Origin: Arion vulgaris
Taxonomy: Eukaryota; Mollusca; Gastropoda; Stylommatophora; Arionidae
Direction: 5' to 3'
Assembly (NCBI GenBank): GCA_020796225.1
Contig: CM036755.1
Location: 64,052,049 to 64,116,048, forward strand
DNA length: 64,000 bases
Below, one piece after another: positions 52,551-62,639 of this stretch. Every line of letters starts with the position of its first letter. Position 1 is the first letter of the stretch. The position numbers and the translations under genes are program-made. The notes below the pieces were generated by a model that saw only the letters and a program-made list of their open reading frames with translations, made no database searches and was not told the DNA's origin.

Positions 52551-52554
52551 TAAT

Positions 52555-52702
52555 AATAATAGCCATCCATCGCAAGTGATGATGCCAACAGCCTCAGGCG
52601 TGTGTCACTGCACCTTCCTGGTGTGTGCGTAGGTGACTATAGAGTCCAATCCTAGAACACAATCCCTACCACAGGTGGGGCATAAATGATCAAGGTTAGA
52701 CA
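52555..52702 (-). mobile_element. LINE C-terminal zinc-finger fragment
   Basis: Minus strand reads DHLCPTCGRDCVLGLDSIV and TYAHTRKVQ then stop. CPxCGRxCxxxxGLxxHxRxH is a common ending of LINE polyproteins, thought to aid nucleic-acid binding. One histidine position is altered. Confidence 0.65.
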
Positions 52703-52737
52703 TGTGGGTGTTGTGTGTTCTGTAATTCAGGGGCGGC

Positions 52738-52894
52738 TGTTCATTAAGAGCCAGTAGGGCCCGGCCCCACCAAAAGCCGAAAGGGGGAATAACTTCTCGG
52801 AATAGACAAATAATAGTAAATACTCAAAAAACCATGATTTTTTCGAAAATTTGTGTCTGACCCCACCAAAAAAAATAACCACGAGCCGCCACTG
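52738..52894. mobile_element. hAT-like MITE, copy 4
   Basis: 157 bp; left end CAGGGGCGGCTGTT, right end complement of CACGAGCCGCCACTG; perfect 8-bp duplication CTGTAATT at 52730-52737 and 52895-52902. Slightly more diverged than copies 2 and 3. Confidence 0.95.
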
Positions 52895-52904
52895 CTGTAA
52901 TTTA

Positions 52905-53190
52905 TAAATAACTAAGAAGTCATAATGATACCGTACTGTGCAATATTTTCCTGTGATGTATATAGAATGTCCAAATTTGAAAACGTAACTTAAAACCAGT
53001 CGCCAAAACAGGAGTGTTTCATTTGAATAACTAAAGTTAGTCTGACCTTGCTGTCAGAACAAACATGAAATTCTGACGGCTGAGATTAAGTCACTCATGG
53101 ATATGCGTGTTTGGGTCATATTTAGAAAGCGAGGATTAGGTTAAATCATTGATCTTGGAGGAGGTTGAGTTTCAGTTGTTGAAATAGAAG
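52905..53190. other. no recognised feature
   Basis: Unique-looking sequence before the 30-bp array. Confidence 0.45.
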
Positions 53191-53432
53191 GATTGTATGA
53201 TGTTTAAGAAGTGAAGAGAGAAGGATAGTATGTTTGTGAAGTGAAGATAGAAGGTTGGTATGTTTGTGAAGTGAAGATAGAAGGATGGAATGTTTGTGAA
53301 GTGAAGATAGAAGGATGGAATGTTTGTGAAGTGAAGATAGAAGGATGGTATGTTTGTGAAGTGAGGAGAGACGAACCGTAGTGTTGTGAAGTGAAGATAG
53401 AAGGAAGGTATGTTTGTGAAGTGAAGATATAA
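53190..53432. repeat. 30-bp minisatellite (about 8 units)
   Basis: Unit AAGTGAAGATAGAAGGATGG plus TATGTTTGTG. Thirty bases keep a minus frame open (TSQTYHPSIF per unit), an artefact. Lies about 50 bp from the SINE-E 3' end. Confidence 0.93.
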
Positions 53433-53484
53433 ATACTATAATCTGAAAAATATGAAATAAGAATCATGGCATATCCTGTACAGA

Positions 53485-53708
53485 ACGTAGCCATCAACCA
53501 CAGTAAATGAGTCATTGATTTTCTAGGCAACACTTATACGTTCAGTAGTTTGCCATTGATTTCTGAACGGTGAGGTCTATTTTTACCTTCGTAAAAATCT
53601 CAAGGAAACGAATTTGCTTCAAACTTGCCCGCCGCGGAGTTTGAACCAGGTACGATTGGGTTGTGATCAAGTTCACTACCGCTTAAGCTACAGACGACCA
53701 TCACTGAA
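53485..53708 (-). mobile_element. SINE-E copy
   Basis: Minus strand: head complement CCGCTTAAGCTACAGACGAC, B-box complement GGAGTTTGAACCAGGTAC, then GAGGTCTATTTTTACCTTCG, TTCAGTAGTTTGCCATTGAT and AGCCATCAACCACAGTAAAT. Near full length. Confidence 0.8.
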
Positions 53709-53719
53709 AAAATAAAAAA

Positions 53720-53965
53720 TGTCTGAGAGAGACGGACATGCTTGCAGACAATTAGACAGACAAATTAATGGATATAAAGATGGACAGATCGATCGACCGA
53801 CCAACAGACCCTCAGGTGAGCAGATGGACGGATGGACAGGCATTAAAGCATCCAGACAGACAGACAGAAAGAAATAGAGATAGAAAGATAGACAGACAGA
53901 CCGATCTACCAACCCACAGCTTGCAGACAAGCAGGCGAACGGGTGGGCGTGCAAACATGAAATCA
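53720..53965. repeat. degenerate GACA/GATA-rich repeat
   Basis: Imperfect AGACAGACAGAC and GATGGACAGA stretches; no fixed long unit. Confidence 0.85.
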
Positions 53966-54014
53966 GTCAAACAGACATAAAAATTTACAAATAGAATTAT
54001 AGTTAGATGGATAG

Positions 54015-54355
54015 AACGCCCGAGTGGTTACTGAGGCCCAAATTGAGATGTAAAGAATAGAACCACTGTTACCTTCCACGCATGTCGTAAGAGACGACTA
54101 AGAAGTTTGGGAGCGGGGCTAGGTACCACACACCGTAAAAACATTAGATGGCTACAGAACGCGAGAGCGATCCGAGTAAACGCTGGCTGAAACCGAACAC
54201 ATCGCCGAAGGATAGGCACCAGAGCTCCAAATGATGCTGAAGATGTGACGTAAAACACACCAATGCTAAGGCTGCATGAATCAGATTTCCACATGAATAG
54301 AATTTATGGGGAAATCTGGTACATCGATCTGGGTGGTGATCGCGAGAGAGAGAGA
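54015..54355 (+). mobile_element. SINE-B copy
   Basis: CGCCCGAGTGGTTACTGAGG head, CTGTTACCTTCCACGCATGT, GCTACAGAACGCGAGAGCGA, ACACATCGCCGAAGGATAGG, CCACATGAATAGAATTTATG and a GAGAGAGAGAGAT tail leading into a microsatellite. Confidence 0.9.
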
Positions 54356-54567
54356 GATAGACAGACAGGCAGGATGACACACACCTACACACAGACAGAC
54401 ACATAGACAGACACACAGGTAGACACCAATACTAACACACAGACAGACACACAGATAGACACACAGACATACACAGAGATATACACACAGACAGACACAG
54501 GGATAGACACACAGACATATAAGTAAATAAAAACCAATATTCTCTGTGAGAAAGAACACAGACAAAA

Positions 54568-54611
<44 letters not shown>

Positions 54612-54612
54612 A
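54356..54612. repeat. CAGA-rich and (GA)n microsatellite
   Basis: ACACACAGACAGACACA tracts then (GA)n at 54571-54607. It continues from the SINE-B tail. Confidence 0.93.
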
Positions 54613-54614
54613 AA

Positions 54615-54940
54615 GGTCGTACACAGAGAAGATAAGATTTGGCATTAAAGTCACGTTATGTCACTTAAATACCGCCCTGACATGTCCGAAACCCCCTTTA
54701 TTCTTGTATTTACACTGGCTCTTCTACAAGCAGCAGACCCGTTCCATGACACAGCCAGCAGTGTCCGCAATTGACATGGGGCGAGTATGACACGGCGAGT
54801 CGTGATATGTGCCACGATAGATGGCCTAACTATCAGTGGAATTTACAGAAAGTTATCTAAAGAGAACACAATGAATGCAGTCTTTGATGTGTATGTTTAT
54901 AATAATAATAATAATTTCTCTCCTACCGTTATATTCCTTC
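54615..54940. other. no recognised feature
   Basis: Unique-looking; a short AAT run at 54900. Confidence 0.45.
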
Positions 54941-54944
54941 AAGC

Positions 54945-55195
54945 CGCCCGAGTGGTTACCGGGGCCCAAATTTGGTGTGTAAAGAATAGAACCACTGTTA
55001 CCTGCCACGAATGTCGTAAGAGGCGACTAAGGAGGTTTGGCTGAAATCGGATGCACATGTCCTAAACGTGTAGAAATGTATGCGTTTAGGGGCCTACCAA
55101 ACCAATGTGCAACATATACACGTTCTTGGCAAAGATCAAACATATCACAAAGAGTGATTAAAATTGGTCGTAAAGAACGAACGCGAAGAAGAAGA
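54945..55195 (+). mobile_element. SINE-A, reference copy
   Basis: GCCCGAGTGGTTACCGGGGC head, CACTGTTACCTGCCACGAAT, GGTTTGGCTGAAATCGGATG, GGGGCCTACCAAACCAATGT, CACGTTCTTGGCAAAGATCA, GTCGTAAAGAACGAACGCG and a GAAGAAGAAG tail. Confidence 0.92.
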
Positions 55196-55199
55196 TACG

Positions 55200-55420
55200 C
55201 TTTCAAGTAATTTCTCCATACTGCTCTATCCTTAGCAACTCGCTCAATCTCCTCCATTGTACTGAGACCGATATTTCTTACCTCTCTCAGCAAAGTTTGT
55301 TTCAGGGTTTCCTTAGAAACAAAAATGAAGGTGATTTCTTTGATTCCTGTTTGTACCCGTACCTCCACCCAGTTTCGTCTCACCAATCCTGTTTCCACTT
55401 TACGAATCATACTCATGGAC
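55200..55420 (-). mobile_element. LINE-M C-terminal fragment
   Basis: Minus strand reads TLKQTLLREVRNIGLSTMEE, IERVAKDRAVWRNYLKAYL. Open for 129 codons but the upstream part has no motif. Matches 15030-15250. Confidence 0.72.
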
Positions 55421-55639
55421 AGGACCGTGTCGTGCTATGATACATAGAGGTGACCGCATCAGGCGGTACCGTAAGGGGATGGGCCGACATATGCAGAAAA
55501 ATCGAAAGGTTATTTTAACGAAAAAAACATTTAAGGGACAGAATTTCGAAGACTTGCACCATGCTGAGAAAATATACCGCACGATCCTGCTCATGGAGTG
55601 ACTGAATATAAAAACACAAGAGAAATCATGAGATGCCAA

Positions 55640-55908
55640 TCTATTGTGGGTATCTGTGGTTAAGTGGCTACGCCTTTCCTGTCCGAAGGTCGTGAGTTCG
55701 AATCCGGACCGCGCCGTTCTGTTCATGAGTGTATATTTTTTTCAGAGTCCTCTAGAATTATTGCCGGAGCTACGGAGTTCGTGTTTTATGCAATATTCTC
55801 AGCAGATGATGTGCCATTATTGTGGAGAGTGACCGGATCGTATTAGACAAAAACCTGGCGGAATGAAGTCAATCCTTCTGCTTTAAATCCCCTTAGATAT
55901 TTTGACTG
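55640..55908 (+). mobile_element. SINE-D copy
   Basis: TATCTGTGGTTAAGTGGCTA (A box), GTGAGTTCGAATCCGGACC (B box), CGCCGTTCTGTTCATGAGTG, GCAATATTCTCAGCAGATGA and GAATGAAGTCAATCCTTCTG. Full-length-like. Confidence 0.92.
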
Positions 55909-55974
55909 TTTTAGCTATTTTAACACTTAGAAAGAAAGTTGGCACCTACTTTGTGTTAACTGTACAAACATGAG

Positions 55975-56390
55975 CCAAACATTGATAATGAGCAAAGCGC
56001 AGTCATAAAAATAACTAAATGTTAAATGCGCTGCCTGCGAAAAGTTACCAACAACACCAGAAAAGACAGAGTCACCAACAGTAGCATAAGAAAGAAAGTT
56101 GGCACAGAACCTTGCTTGAATTACATCGAGAAACAAAGAATGAAGTGGTTTGGTCACTCAATAAGATTGCATCCAAACTCCATAGTATACAAAGTCTTCT
56201 ACAACAGAACATCGGGAAAGACGGCGAGAGGAAGACCACGAAAAAGATGGTTAGATAGCATAGTAGAATCATGTGAAAGAGCAAAAATAACAATCACCAA
56301 AGTCACCAGAACAGCGCAAGACAAAAACAGAAGACCACAACACTGGGCAACAACCTGGTAGCAGTGTGACGACAAAAGAAGAAGAAGAAC
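55975..56390 (+). mobile_element. LINE-alpha C-terminal fragment with intact 3' end
   Basis: MRCLRKVTNNTRKDRVTN, KKVGTEPCLNYIEKQRMKW, FGHSIRLHPNSIVYKVFYN, RTSGKTARGRPRKRWLDSI and a C-terminus ending RPQHWATTW, 112 codons without a stop. The 3' terminus (ACTGGGCAACAACCTGGTAG to GTGTGACGAC) is followed by AAAAGAAGAAGAAG. This is the single-copy form of the unit expanded at 35935-36478. Confidence 0.85.
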
Positions 56391-56394
56391 ACTT

Positions 56395-56805
56395 AGAAAG
56401 TTCAATACGAAACAAAATAAATTGATCTACATGTATGTGAAAATCCACTATATCGGCTAATACGTGATTGGCACACATTTGTACGCCGTTATATTGGTTA
56501 ATGGTATGGACTGAGTTAAGTGGTATGTTGCTGTCACTTTCAACTATCTGCGTGGTACTGAATTAGACTATCAGGCCGTCTTGACACACGATTCGTCGAT
56601 TCTCCTTAATCTTCCAGCAGTCAAATATTGACTGAACCGTCTGCCGTGTTTTTGGGTCGTCTTTACAATAGAGCAGTGTATTGAGAAATGAATAATATGG
56701 CCCTCTCTGAAAACTTGCTTCTGAGATACCAAATGGTTTGTAAAAGAAATGTAAATTCTTGTTGCTGATGGCGAAGTTGGTAACGTGCAACGCTTGAGAC
56801 CACTT
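56395..56805. other. no recognised repeat; possible intron of 56808-56943
   Basis: Minus strand stays open for 94 codons (56844-56563) in one frame and 92 in another, without domains I recognise. If the donor at 56802-56807 is real, this would be intronic. Confidence 0.3.
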
Positions 56806-56807
56806 AC

Positions 56808-56943
56808 CGTGGAAACTCTGAGTTGCGTGTCCAGCTTGGGCCACACATTCTCGAAGTGTACACCATACGTGGTTGGAATACTGGAAATTCTGAACCTTTA
56901 CTTGGTGATCTAAATTACAAGAGCCTCTGGAGTCGAGGTAAGG
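56808..56943 (-). CDS. candidate host exon (unidentified protein)
   Basis: On the minus strand, a pyrimidine-rich tract and AG (TCACCATTCAGGCTAG) precede 45 open codons: PYLDSRGSCNLDHQVKVQNF, QYSNHVWCTLRECVAQAGHA, TQSFH, followed by CACG and a consensus donor GTAAGT (56807-56802). The composition looks protein-like rather than repeat-like, with three cysteines. I do not recognise the family. The acceptor choice is uncertain because the stronger CATTCAG site leaves a stop (TAG) in frame. No neighbouring exon was found, so it may equally be chance or a scrap of an element. Confidence 0.25.
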
Positions 56944-57109
56944 CTAGCCTGAATGGTGAGGGACATTGGTAATAAAGAAAGTTGTCACGCAACAATCAGT
57001 CAGAAGCGTCACTTTAGGCGTCATGACTGAACATGCATTCATACAGGGATATCGAAAATTTAAAATAATAAATACATAAAAGGTAGCTGTCGTGAAAAAT
57101 TTGTCGTTG

Positions 57110-57255
57110 CTACATTTAGTACCTCTTTTAGGGCAGTGAGGACGTGGAGGACGTGAGCCTGAGGAATTTAATGGCCGCATGACTAGTGCAGTCGCCGCGA
57201 AACTATTCAAGTTATGATTGTTCTTTTATGCCCTGACAGAGAAAATCATCTCCTT
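57110..57255 (-). mobile_element. SINE-L fragment
   Basis: Plus shares TAGGGCAGTGAGGACG, TGACTAGTGCAGTCGCCGCG and TTCTTTTATGCCCTGACAG with 40970-41085. The tRNA-like head present in the first copy is missing. Confidence 0.6.
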
Positions 57256-57525
57256 TTCTTTCTCATTTTGCTCTACCTTCCTCTACTCTCATGTTAATTT
57301 TCTTCCATGTCTCCTTTTCTTCTTTCCTCACCTTCTCTACCTTCTCGTTTTTTCTTCCCTCTGTAATTCTCCTTTGTCTTCTTCGTCCCTCCCTTCTTCA
57401 GCCTTGTTCTCCGTTTGTTTTCTCTTCCATATTCATTTGTCTTTCTCTTTGATTTCCCTACTTTATCTGAATCATTGAACTTCCTTTTCTCGCTTTCCCC
57501 TTCCTATTTCCTTTTTTTCTCCCAA
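57256..57525. repeat. pyrimidine-rich tract
   Basis: TTCTCT- and TCTTCC-rich sequence without a fixed period. Confidence 0.8.
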
Positions 57526-58038
57526 AAACATGTATTTTCCAAAGCGGCACAATTTCGTTCACTACCATAAAATATTTCTTAGTTACGTCCCTTAACCCTC
57601 CGCCACACCCCTTTTATTTATCACCAACGTGTAGCAGATATGACCTGTTACAAGCTCGCGAGTTTCATTCACGAAATATCGCCTCAGAATCGACAGGGCA
57701 TTCACCGTCTGTTCTGATAGATCAAGGGACGTAGAGGGCACGAGTTCAACACTGTGCAGACTGGATTTTTATACATCAATCAGTTTTCTGGATTTATAGT
57801 TTCGTTCACTCTCAACTAAGAGGGCAACTATGGATTACTTTCGATAATCTTTGTTAATCCGTGGATACATATATCCATCAACTTGTTTCGTGGTAACAAT
57901 TATGTAATGAGAGTTCTTTAGTGTAAGATTGTTTAGTTCCAACGCTTACCGTTATTAATCATGAGTGTTATTTATTGCATTGTAAACATTTGGATAAGTG
58001 TGTGGGTTTTTTTTTGGATAGTTACGCAAAGTTCATAC
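57526..58038. other. no recognised feature
   Basis: Unique-looking sequence up to the 26-bp array. Confidence 0.45.
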
Positions 58039-58039
58039 A

Positions 58040-59225
58040 TTGTTCTTATTCGGATAATTGTCATCTTGTTCATATTCAGATATGTGTCCTCTTGTTCATA
58101 TTCAGATATGTGTCCTCTTGTTCATATTCGGATAATTGTCATCTTGTTCATATTCAGATATGTGTCATCTTGTTCATATTCGGATACTTGTCATCTTGTT
58201 CATATTCAGATATGTGTCCTCTTGTTCATATTCAGATATGTGTCCTCTTGTTCATATTCGGATAATTGTCATCTTGTTCATATTCAGATATGTGTCATCT
58301 TGTTCATATTCGGATAATTGTCATCTTGTTCATATTCGATATGTGTCCTCTTGTTCATATTCAGATATGTGTCATCTTGTTCATATTCAGATATGTGTCC
58401 TCTTGTTCATATTCGGATAATTGTCATCTTGTTCATATTCAGATATGTGCCTTCTTGTTCATATTCGGATAATTGTCATCTTGTTCATATTCAGATATGT
58501 GTCCTCTTGTTCATATTCGGATAATTGTCATCTTGTTCATATTCAGATATTCCTCTGTTCATATTCAGATATGTGTCCTCTTGTTCATATTCAGATATGT
58601 GTCCTCTTATTCATATTCGGATAATTGTCATCTTGTTCATATTCGGATATGTGTCATCTTGTTCATATTCGAAGTATCTTGTTCATTGATAAATTTTCAT
58701 CTTGTTCATATTCGGATAATTGTCATCTTGTTCATATTCAGATATGTGTCCTCTTATTCATATTCGGATAATTGTCATCTTGTTCATATTCAGATATGTG
58801 TCCTCTTATTCATATTCAGATATGTGTCCTCTGTTCTATTCGGATAATTGTCTCTTGTTCATATTCAGATATGTGTCCTCTTGTTCATATTCGGATAATT
58901 GTCATCTTGTTCATATTCAGATATGTGTCCTCTTTTTCATATTCGATAATTCATCTTGTTCATATTCAGATATGTCTCTTGTTCATATTCAGATAGTGTC
59001 CTCTTGTTCATATTCAGATATGTGTCCTCTTGTTCATATTCGATATTGTCATCTTGTTCATATTCAGATATGTGTCTCTTGTTCATATTCGGATAATTGT
59101 CTCTTGTTCATATTCAGATATGTGTCCTCTTGTTCATATTCAGATAATTGTCATCTTGTTCATATTCAGATATGTGTCCTCTTGTTCATATTCGGATAAT
59201 TGTCATCTTGTTCATATTCAGATAC
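58040..59225. repeat. 26-bp minisatellite (about 45 units)
   Basis: Unit CTTGTTCATATTCAGATATG plus TGTCCT, with a common variant ...CGGATAATTGTCAT. The two variants are interspersed as pairs, hinting at an older 52-bp dimer. Deletion-bearing units cluster at 58545, 58670 and 58830-59060. Frames through it are artefacts. Confidence 0.96.
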
Positions 59226-59357
59226 GTATTTTGTTATTATTTTCTCAAAGTTCACAATAACAAATGAACATGTTCTTTAGTTCAGTTCTTGACATTTATA
59301 TTGTTCAATTCTCAATATTAACTTGAGTAACCTCTAGTTATTTATAAACAACTTTAA

Positions 59358-59454
59358 CCCATACACTCTTCTGAACCGACATACTGGCTCGCAGTAATTT
59401 TTTAACATGACACAAAGACCATTACACTAGTAAATTTATTGTGTAGTGAAAGGG
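59358..59454. mobile_element. short TTAA-flanked MITE
   Basis: 97 bp between TTAA at 59354-59357 and 59455-59458, with partly inverted ends (CCCATACACT left; complement of AGTGAAAGGG right). Compatible with a piggyBac-type remnant, unrelated in sequence to 3470-3688 apart from the CCCTTT end. Confidence 0.5.
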
Positions 59455-59464
59455 TTAACATACT

Positions 59465-59835
59465 TCTTCTTCGAACCATTCATATCGACCACTTGTTAAC
59501 ATATCGACCACTTGTTAACATATCGACCACTTGTTAACATATCGACCACTTGTTAACATATCGACCACTTGTTAACATATCGACCACTTGTTAACATATC
59601 GACCACTTGTTAACATATCGACCACTTGTTAACCACTCTGTGTGATTTGTATGCGATCTAAGCCAAAGAGAAATTGTACGTAGTGCCATTTATGCGTTTA
59701 CAAGTAGGCCAGAATATCCGATTTATGCGATGCTTTTATTTACTAGGTAGCTTCCTTCTAGGTTAGAGACCATCAGCCGCCTCTTACAACATGCCTTGTA
59801 GGTCGCAGTGGTACTATTCTTTGCTTTCCTTGCAG
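59465..59835 (-). mobile_element. SINE-C with a tandemly repeated 3' end
   Basis: Plus: TTCTTCTTCGAACCATTCAT, then a 19-bp unit ACATATCGACCACTTGTTA repeated about nine times (59475-59632), then CCACTCTGTGTGATTTGTAT, GAATATCCGATTTATGCGAT, TCTTACAACATGCCTTGTAG and the head GTACTATTCTTTGCTTTCC. Other copies have the 19-bp segment once. Confidence 0.93.
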
Positions 59836-59869
59836 GCACCTGCATCACACAGGCGAGACTTTAACACGA

Positions 59870-60250
59870 AATTGGTCTTCTTCATTTTTTCTCATGTTTT
59901 GCTTCACAGCATCAGGGTAAGAATAGATTTCAAGAACGGACTTATGTGTGCGCTTCATTTACAGTGTTTTTCACCACCTCTGTTATCTCTAATGATCCCT
60001 TTTGCGTTCATAACCTTTTGCTTTGTACCCATTGTATCGAGTAGCATTTTCATAGAGGGCTCTGCTGTTGGTAATCTGCTTATGTGACGGAACCATTTAG
60101 GTTTTTTTTCACTAATGAAGTTCAGTACTGATGTTGTACCCACTTTTCCCCTAATGTCTTCATTTCTCAACCAGTCTCTTCTTGATACTCCCAGAATTCT
60201 GCATAGATACTTCATCTCTGCCGTGACTAGTTTTCTTCTATTGTTAATTA
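59870..60250 (-). mobile_element. LINE-alpha3 C-terminal fragment
   Basis: Minus strand: TAEMKYLCRILGVSRRDWLR, NEDIRGKVGTTSVLNFISE, KKPKWFRHISRLPTAEPS, then MLLDTMGTKQKVMNAKGII. 86 codons open. Compare 50745-51050. Confidence 0.78.
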
Positions 60251-60264
60251 TAGTGTTCTGTATT

Positions 60265-60530
60265 CAAACCTCGTGGTATATAGGGTAATACAGTGTTAGG
60301 CCTGTATTTTTCATTGATTGTCGGCACACGATGGGTGATGTGGTCAGCATCACGCCGTCCGCCTTTACTTTCCCAGAGCATGTCTGGTACCCAGTTGAGG
60401 CTGGGTCGACCTGAGAGCCGTCGCGGTCGGGAAAAGTTCCACGAACCCTGCGGGAGTTGAACCAGACCACCAGCCTTAGAAGCGAGTTCACTAACAACTA
60501 GGCTACCGCGGCTCTGTCTTTAGATAATTA
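60265..60530 (-). mobile_element. SINE-F copy
   Basis: ACCTCGTGGTATATAGGGTA, ACACGATGGGTGATGTGGTC, CTGGTACCCAGTTGAGGCTG, GACCTGAGAGCCGTCGCGG, B-box complement GGGAGTTGAACCAGACC and head complement AACAACTAGGCTACCGCGGC. Full-length-like. Confidence 0.92.
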
Positions 60531-60542
60531 AAATTGTTGATT

Positions 60543-60654
60543 TGCATGGTGTAGACGGCTGTGACTTAGCGGTAGTGAGCTCGACCATACATAAGAGTAG
60601 ATGGTTCAAACACCGTGGGGGGCAGTTTGGAATCAAATTTGTTCCCGTGGCGAA
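60543..60654 (+). mobile_element. SINE-E, 5' half (split by SINE-C)
   Basis: GTGACTTAGCGGTAGTGAGC (A box), GATGGTTCAAACACCGTG (B box) and TTTGTTCCCGTGGCGAAT. Continues at 60906-61060. Confidence 0.72.
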
Positions 60655-60905
60655 TGCGTGTTGCCAGGGCTCACAATGGATGCAAAGAATAGTAAGACTG
60701 CGACCTACAAAGCATGTCGTAAGAGATGACTGACATAGGGGTCTAAGGAAAGCTACCTTAGTAAATAAAGAGCACCGCAGAAATCGGATGTGTCGGTTTA
60801 CTTGTAGGCGCATAATTGACACATCGTACCATCGCTCTTAGGCTCAGATTACATACACATCACAAAGAGTGGTAACAATTAAGTCGATATGAGGCTCTAA
60901 GAATA
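60655..60905 (+). mobile_element. SINE-C inserted in SINE-E
   Basis: GCGTGTTGCCAGGGCTCAC head, GATGCAAAGAATAGTAAGAC, TGCGACCTACAAAGCATGTC, TCGGTTTACTTGTAGGCGC, CACAAAGAGTGGTAACAATT. The GAA tail is reduced to CTCTAAGAATATAAG. Confidence 0.88.
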
Positions 60906-61060
60906 TAAGTTCCTCGTGATATTTAACGTACACTCAATAATAAACTACACCTGTTCAGACGCAATGAAACTACTGAACGTATAAGTGGTTGCTATGAAAA
61001 CACGACCCATTTATTATGGTTGATGGAACGTACTGTAACGGATGTATTGATTTTCAATAC
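60906..61060 (+). mobile_element. SINE-E, 3' half
   Basis: GTTCCTCGTGATATTTAACG, GACGCAATGAAACTACTGAA, TTTATTATGGTTGATGGAAC and GTACTGTAACGGATG follow the order of 25125-25260. Confidence 0.7.
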
Positions 61061-61089
61061 TCGTTTATATTTACAACATATAAATTCTT

Positions 61090-61425
61090 AATACTAAAGA
61101 TTAATTTATAATATTATAATGTTAAATACTCAAGTTACTATAAATATTATAATGTTAAATACTCAAGTTAATATAAATATTATAATGTTAAATACTCAAA
61201 TTACTGTAATATTATAATGTTACATACTCAAATTACTATAAATATTATAATGTTAAATACTCAAGTTACTATAATATATTAATGTTACATATACTCTAAA
61301 ATAGTTACTATAATATATAATGTTAAATACTCAAGTACTATAATATTATAATGTTACATACTCAATTCTATAATATTATAATGTTACATACTCAATTACT
61401 ATAATATAAAGTTACATACTCAAGT
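61090..61425. repeat. AT-rich ~33-bp minisatellite (about 10 units)
   Basis: Unit TATAATGTTAAATACTCAAG plus TTACTATAAATAT with deletions that increase rightwards. Confidence 0.93.
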
Positions 61426-61429
61426 TCAG

Positions 61430-62395
61430 CTTTAGATAATTGTATTGTTTTAATATTTTGTTCCCTCTTACTGTTATAAATATTGCATAGAGACATGTCA
61501 AGCAATTTCTCAGTACATGCTACATCTGGGCAAACTAATTGTCTCTTCCATGAAATTTTATAGAATTTTTTTCTCCTTCAATAAAGTTTGTTTGAGAGTT
61601 CCCAGTATGTTCTTTTTTTCAAGCTTTCAACCTTTGTCTTCCTTTCATTCTTGATTATTTCAAGTCTAAGTGCCCAGTCATACTTTCTTCTCTTTTGTGT
61701 ACAGTTTTACTATGCTTTATAAAGCCATTTTCTCTCATTTCATTTCACCGTCTTGATTGTTCCAGTTTATTGTTCATTGTTCATGCATTATTTTCAAATG
61801 TATTCAACTCTTATTTATATCTTCAAGTTATTTTCCAACTTTTTGGCTATCATGTTTTATACAAAGTTAATGTACAGTATAACAATATTATTCACTATAT
61901 TTGCTCAGTCAGACATTTATATTAAAGCTTGATATTAGAGAGTTCATCTAAACCAATCAGTCAAGCTACTAGATTGTGTAGAACATGATTTGAAGATTAG
62001 TTGTGGCAAGAAAAGAATGTACAACAGTATACAAGTAGGGTCATCAATCAAATAAACTGGTATTCAGTCAGTGCTGGACGCTGTGAAGATATTGCGAAGA
62101 GATCAACACCTTGTGATGTCCAGATGAGAAGATATTCCAAACTGAAACTGAACTGAATCTAGAGAAGTTGGCTATTAAATACATTGGTCTAAACCGGTAC
62201 ACATTTGTCAGGCCCTAAACCAGTCATGTACAATTGTTATCAGGCGGCTTATGGGCAGTAGTCAAACCTTTCTACTCTTTATAGTTCTCATCCTTGTTTC
62301 CTTTAAGGGTCTCATCATTCTTTTCCTTTAAAGCTCTATTCGTAGAGTCTGTCTACGGCATATTCATATAACTCAATCTATCTTCATCTTAATCA
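61430..62395. other. longest stretch with no recognised feature
   Basis: AT-rich, no tandem structure, no similarity to the repeat families, and only short frames. Possibly older unique DNA. Confidence 0.5.
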
Positions 62396-62399
62396 GCTC

Positions 62400-62628
62400 T
62401 TAATTGTAGTCTCCAGTCATGTACAATTGTTATTTCAAAGCTCTTAATTGTGGTCTCCAGTCATGTACAATTGTTATTTCAAAGCTCTTAATTGTGGTCT
62501 CCAGTCATGTACAATTGTTATTTCAAAGGTCTTAATTGTGGTCTCCAGTCATGTACAATTGTTATTTCAAAGCTCTTAATTGTAGTCTCCAGTCATATAC
62601 AATTGTTATTTCAAAGCTCTTAATGTGT
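62400..62628. repeat. 44-bp minisatellite (about 5 units)
   Basis: CTTAATTGTGGTCTCCAGTC and ATGTACAATTGTTATTTCAA plus AGCT, exact 44-bp spacing. Confidence 0.95.
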
Positions 62629-62639
62629 TACACCATTTT

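Noticed and set aside
55027..55416. 129-codon minus-strand frame as a host gene
   Set aside because: Its middle matches the LINE-M C-terminus and one end overlaps a SINE-A.
57961..59260. Series of overlapping frames rich in SSCSYSDMC
   Set aside because: Produced by the 26-bp minisatellite; no conservation beyond the repeat.
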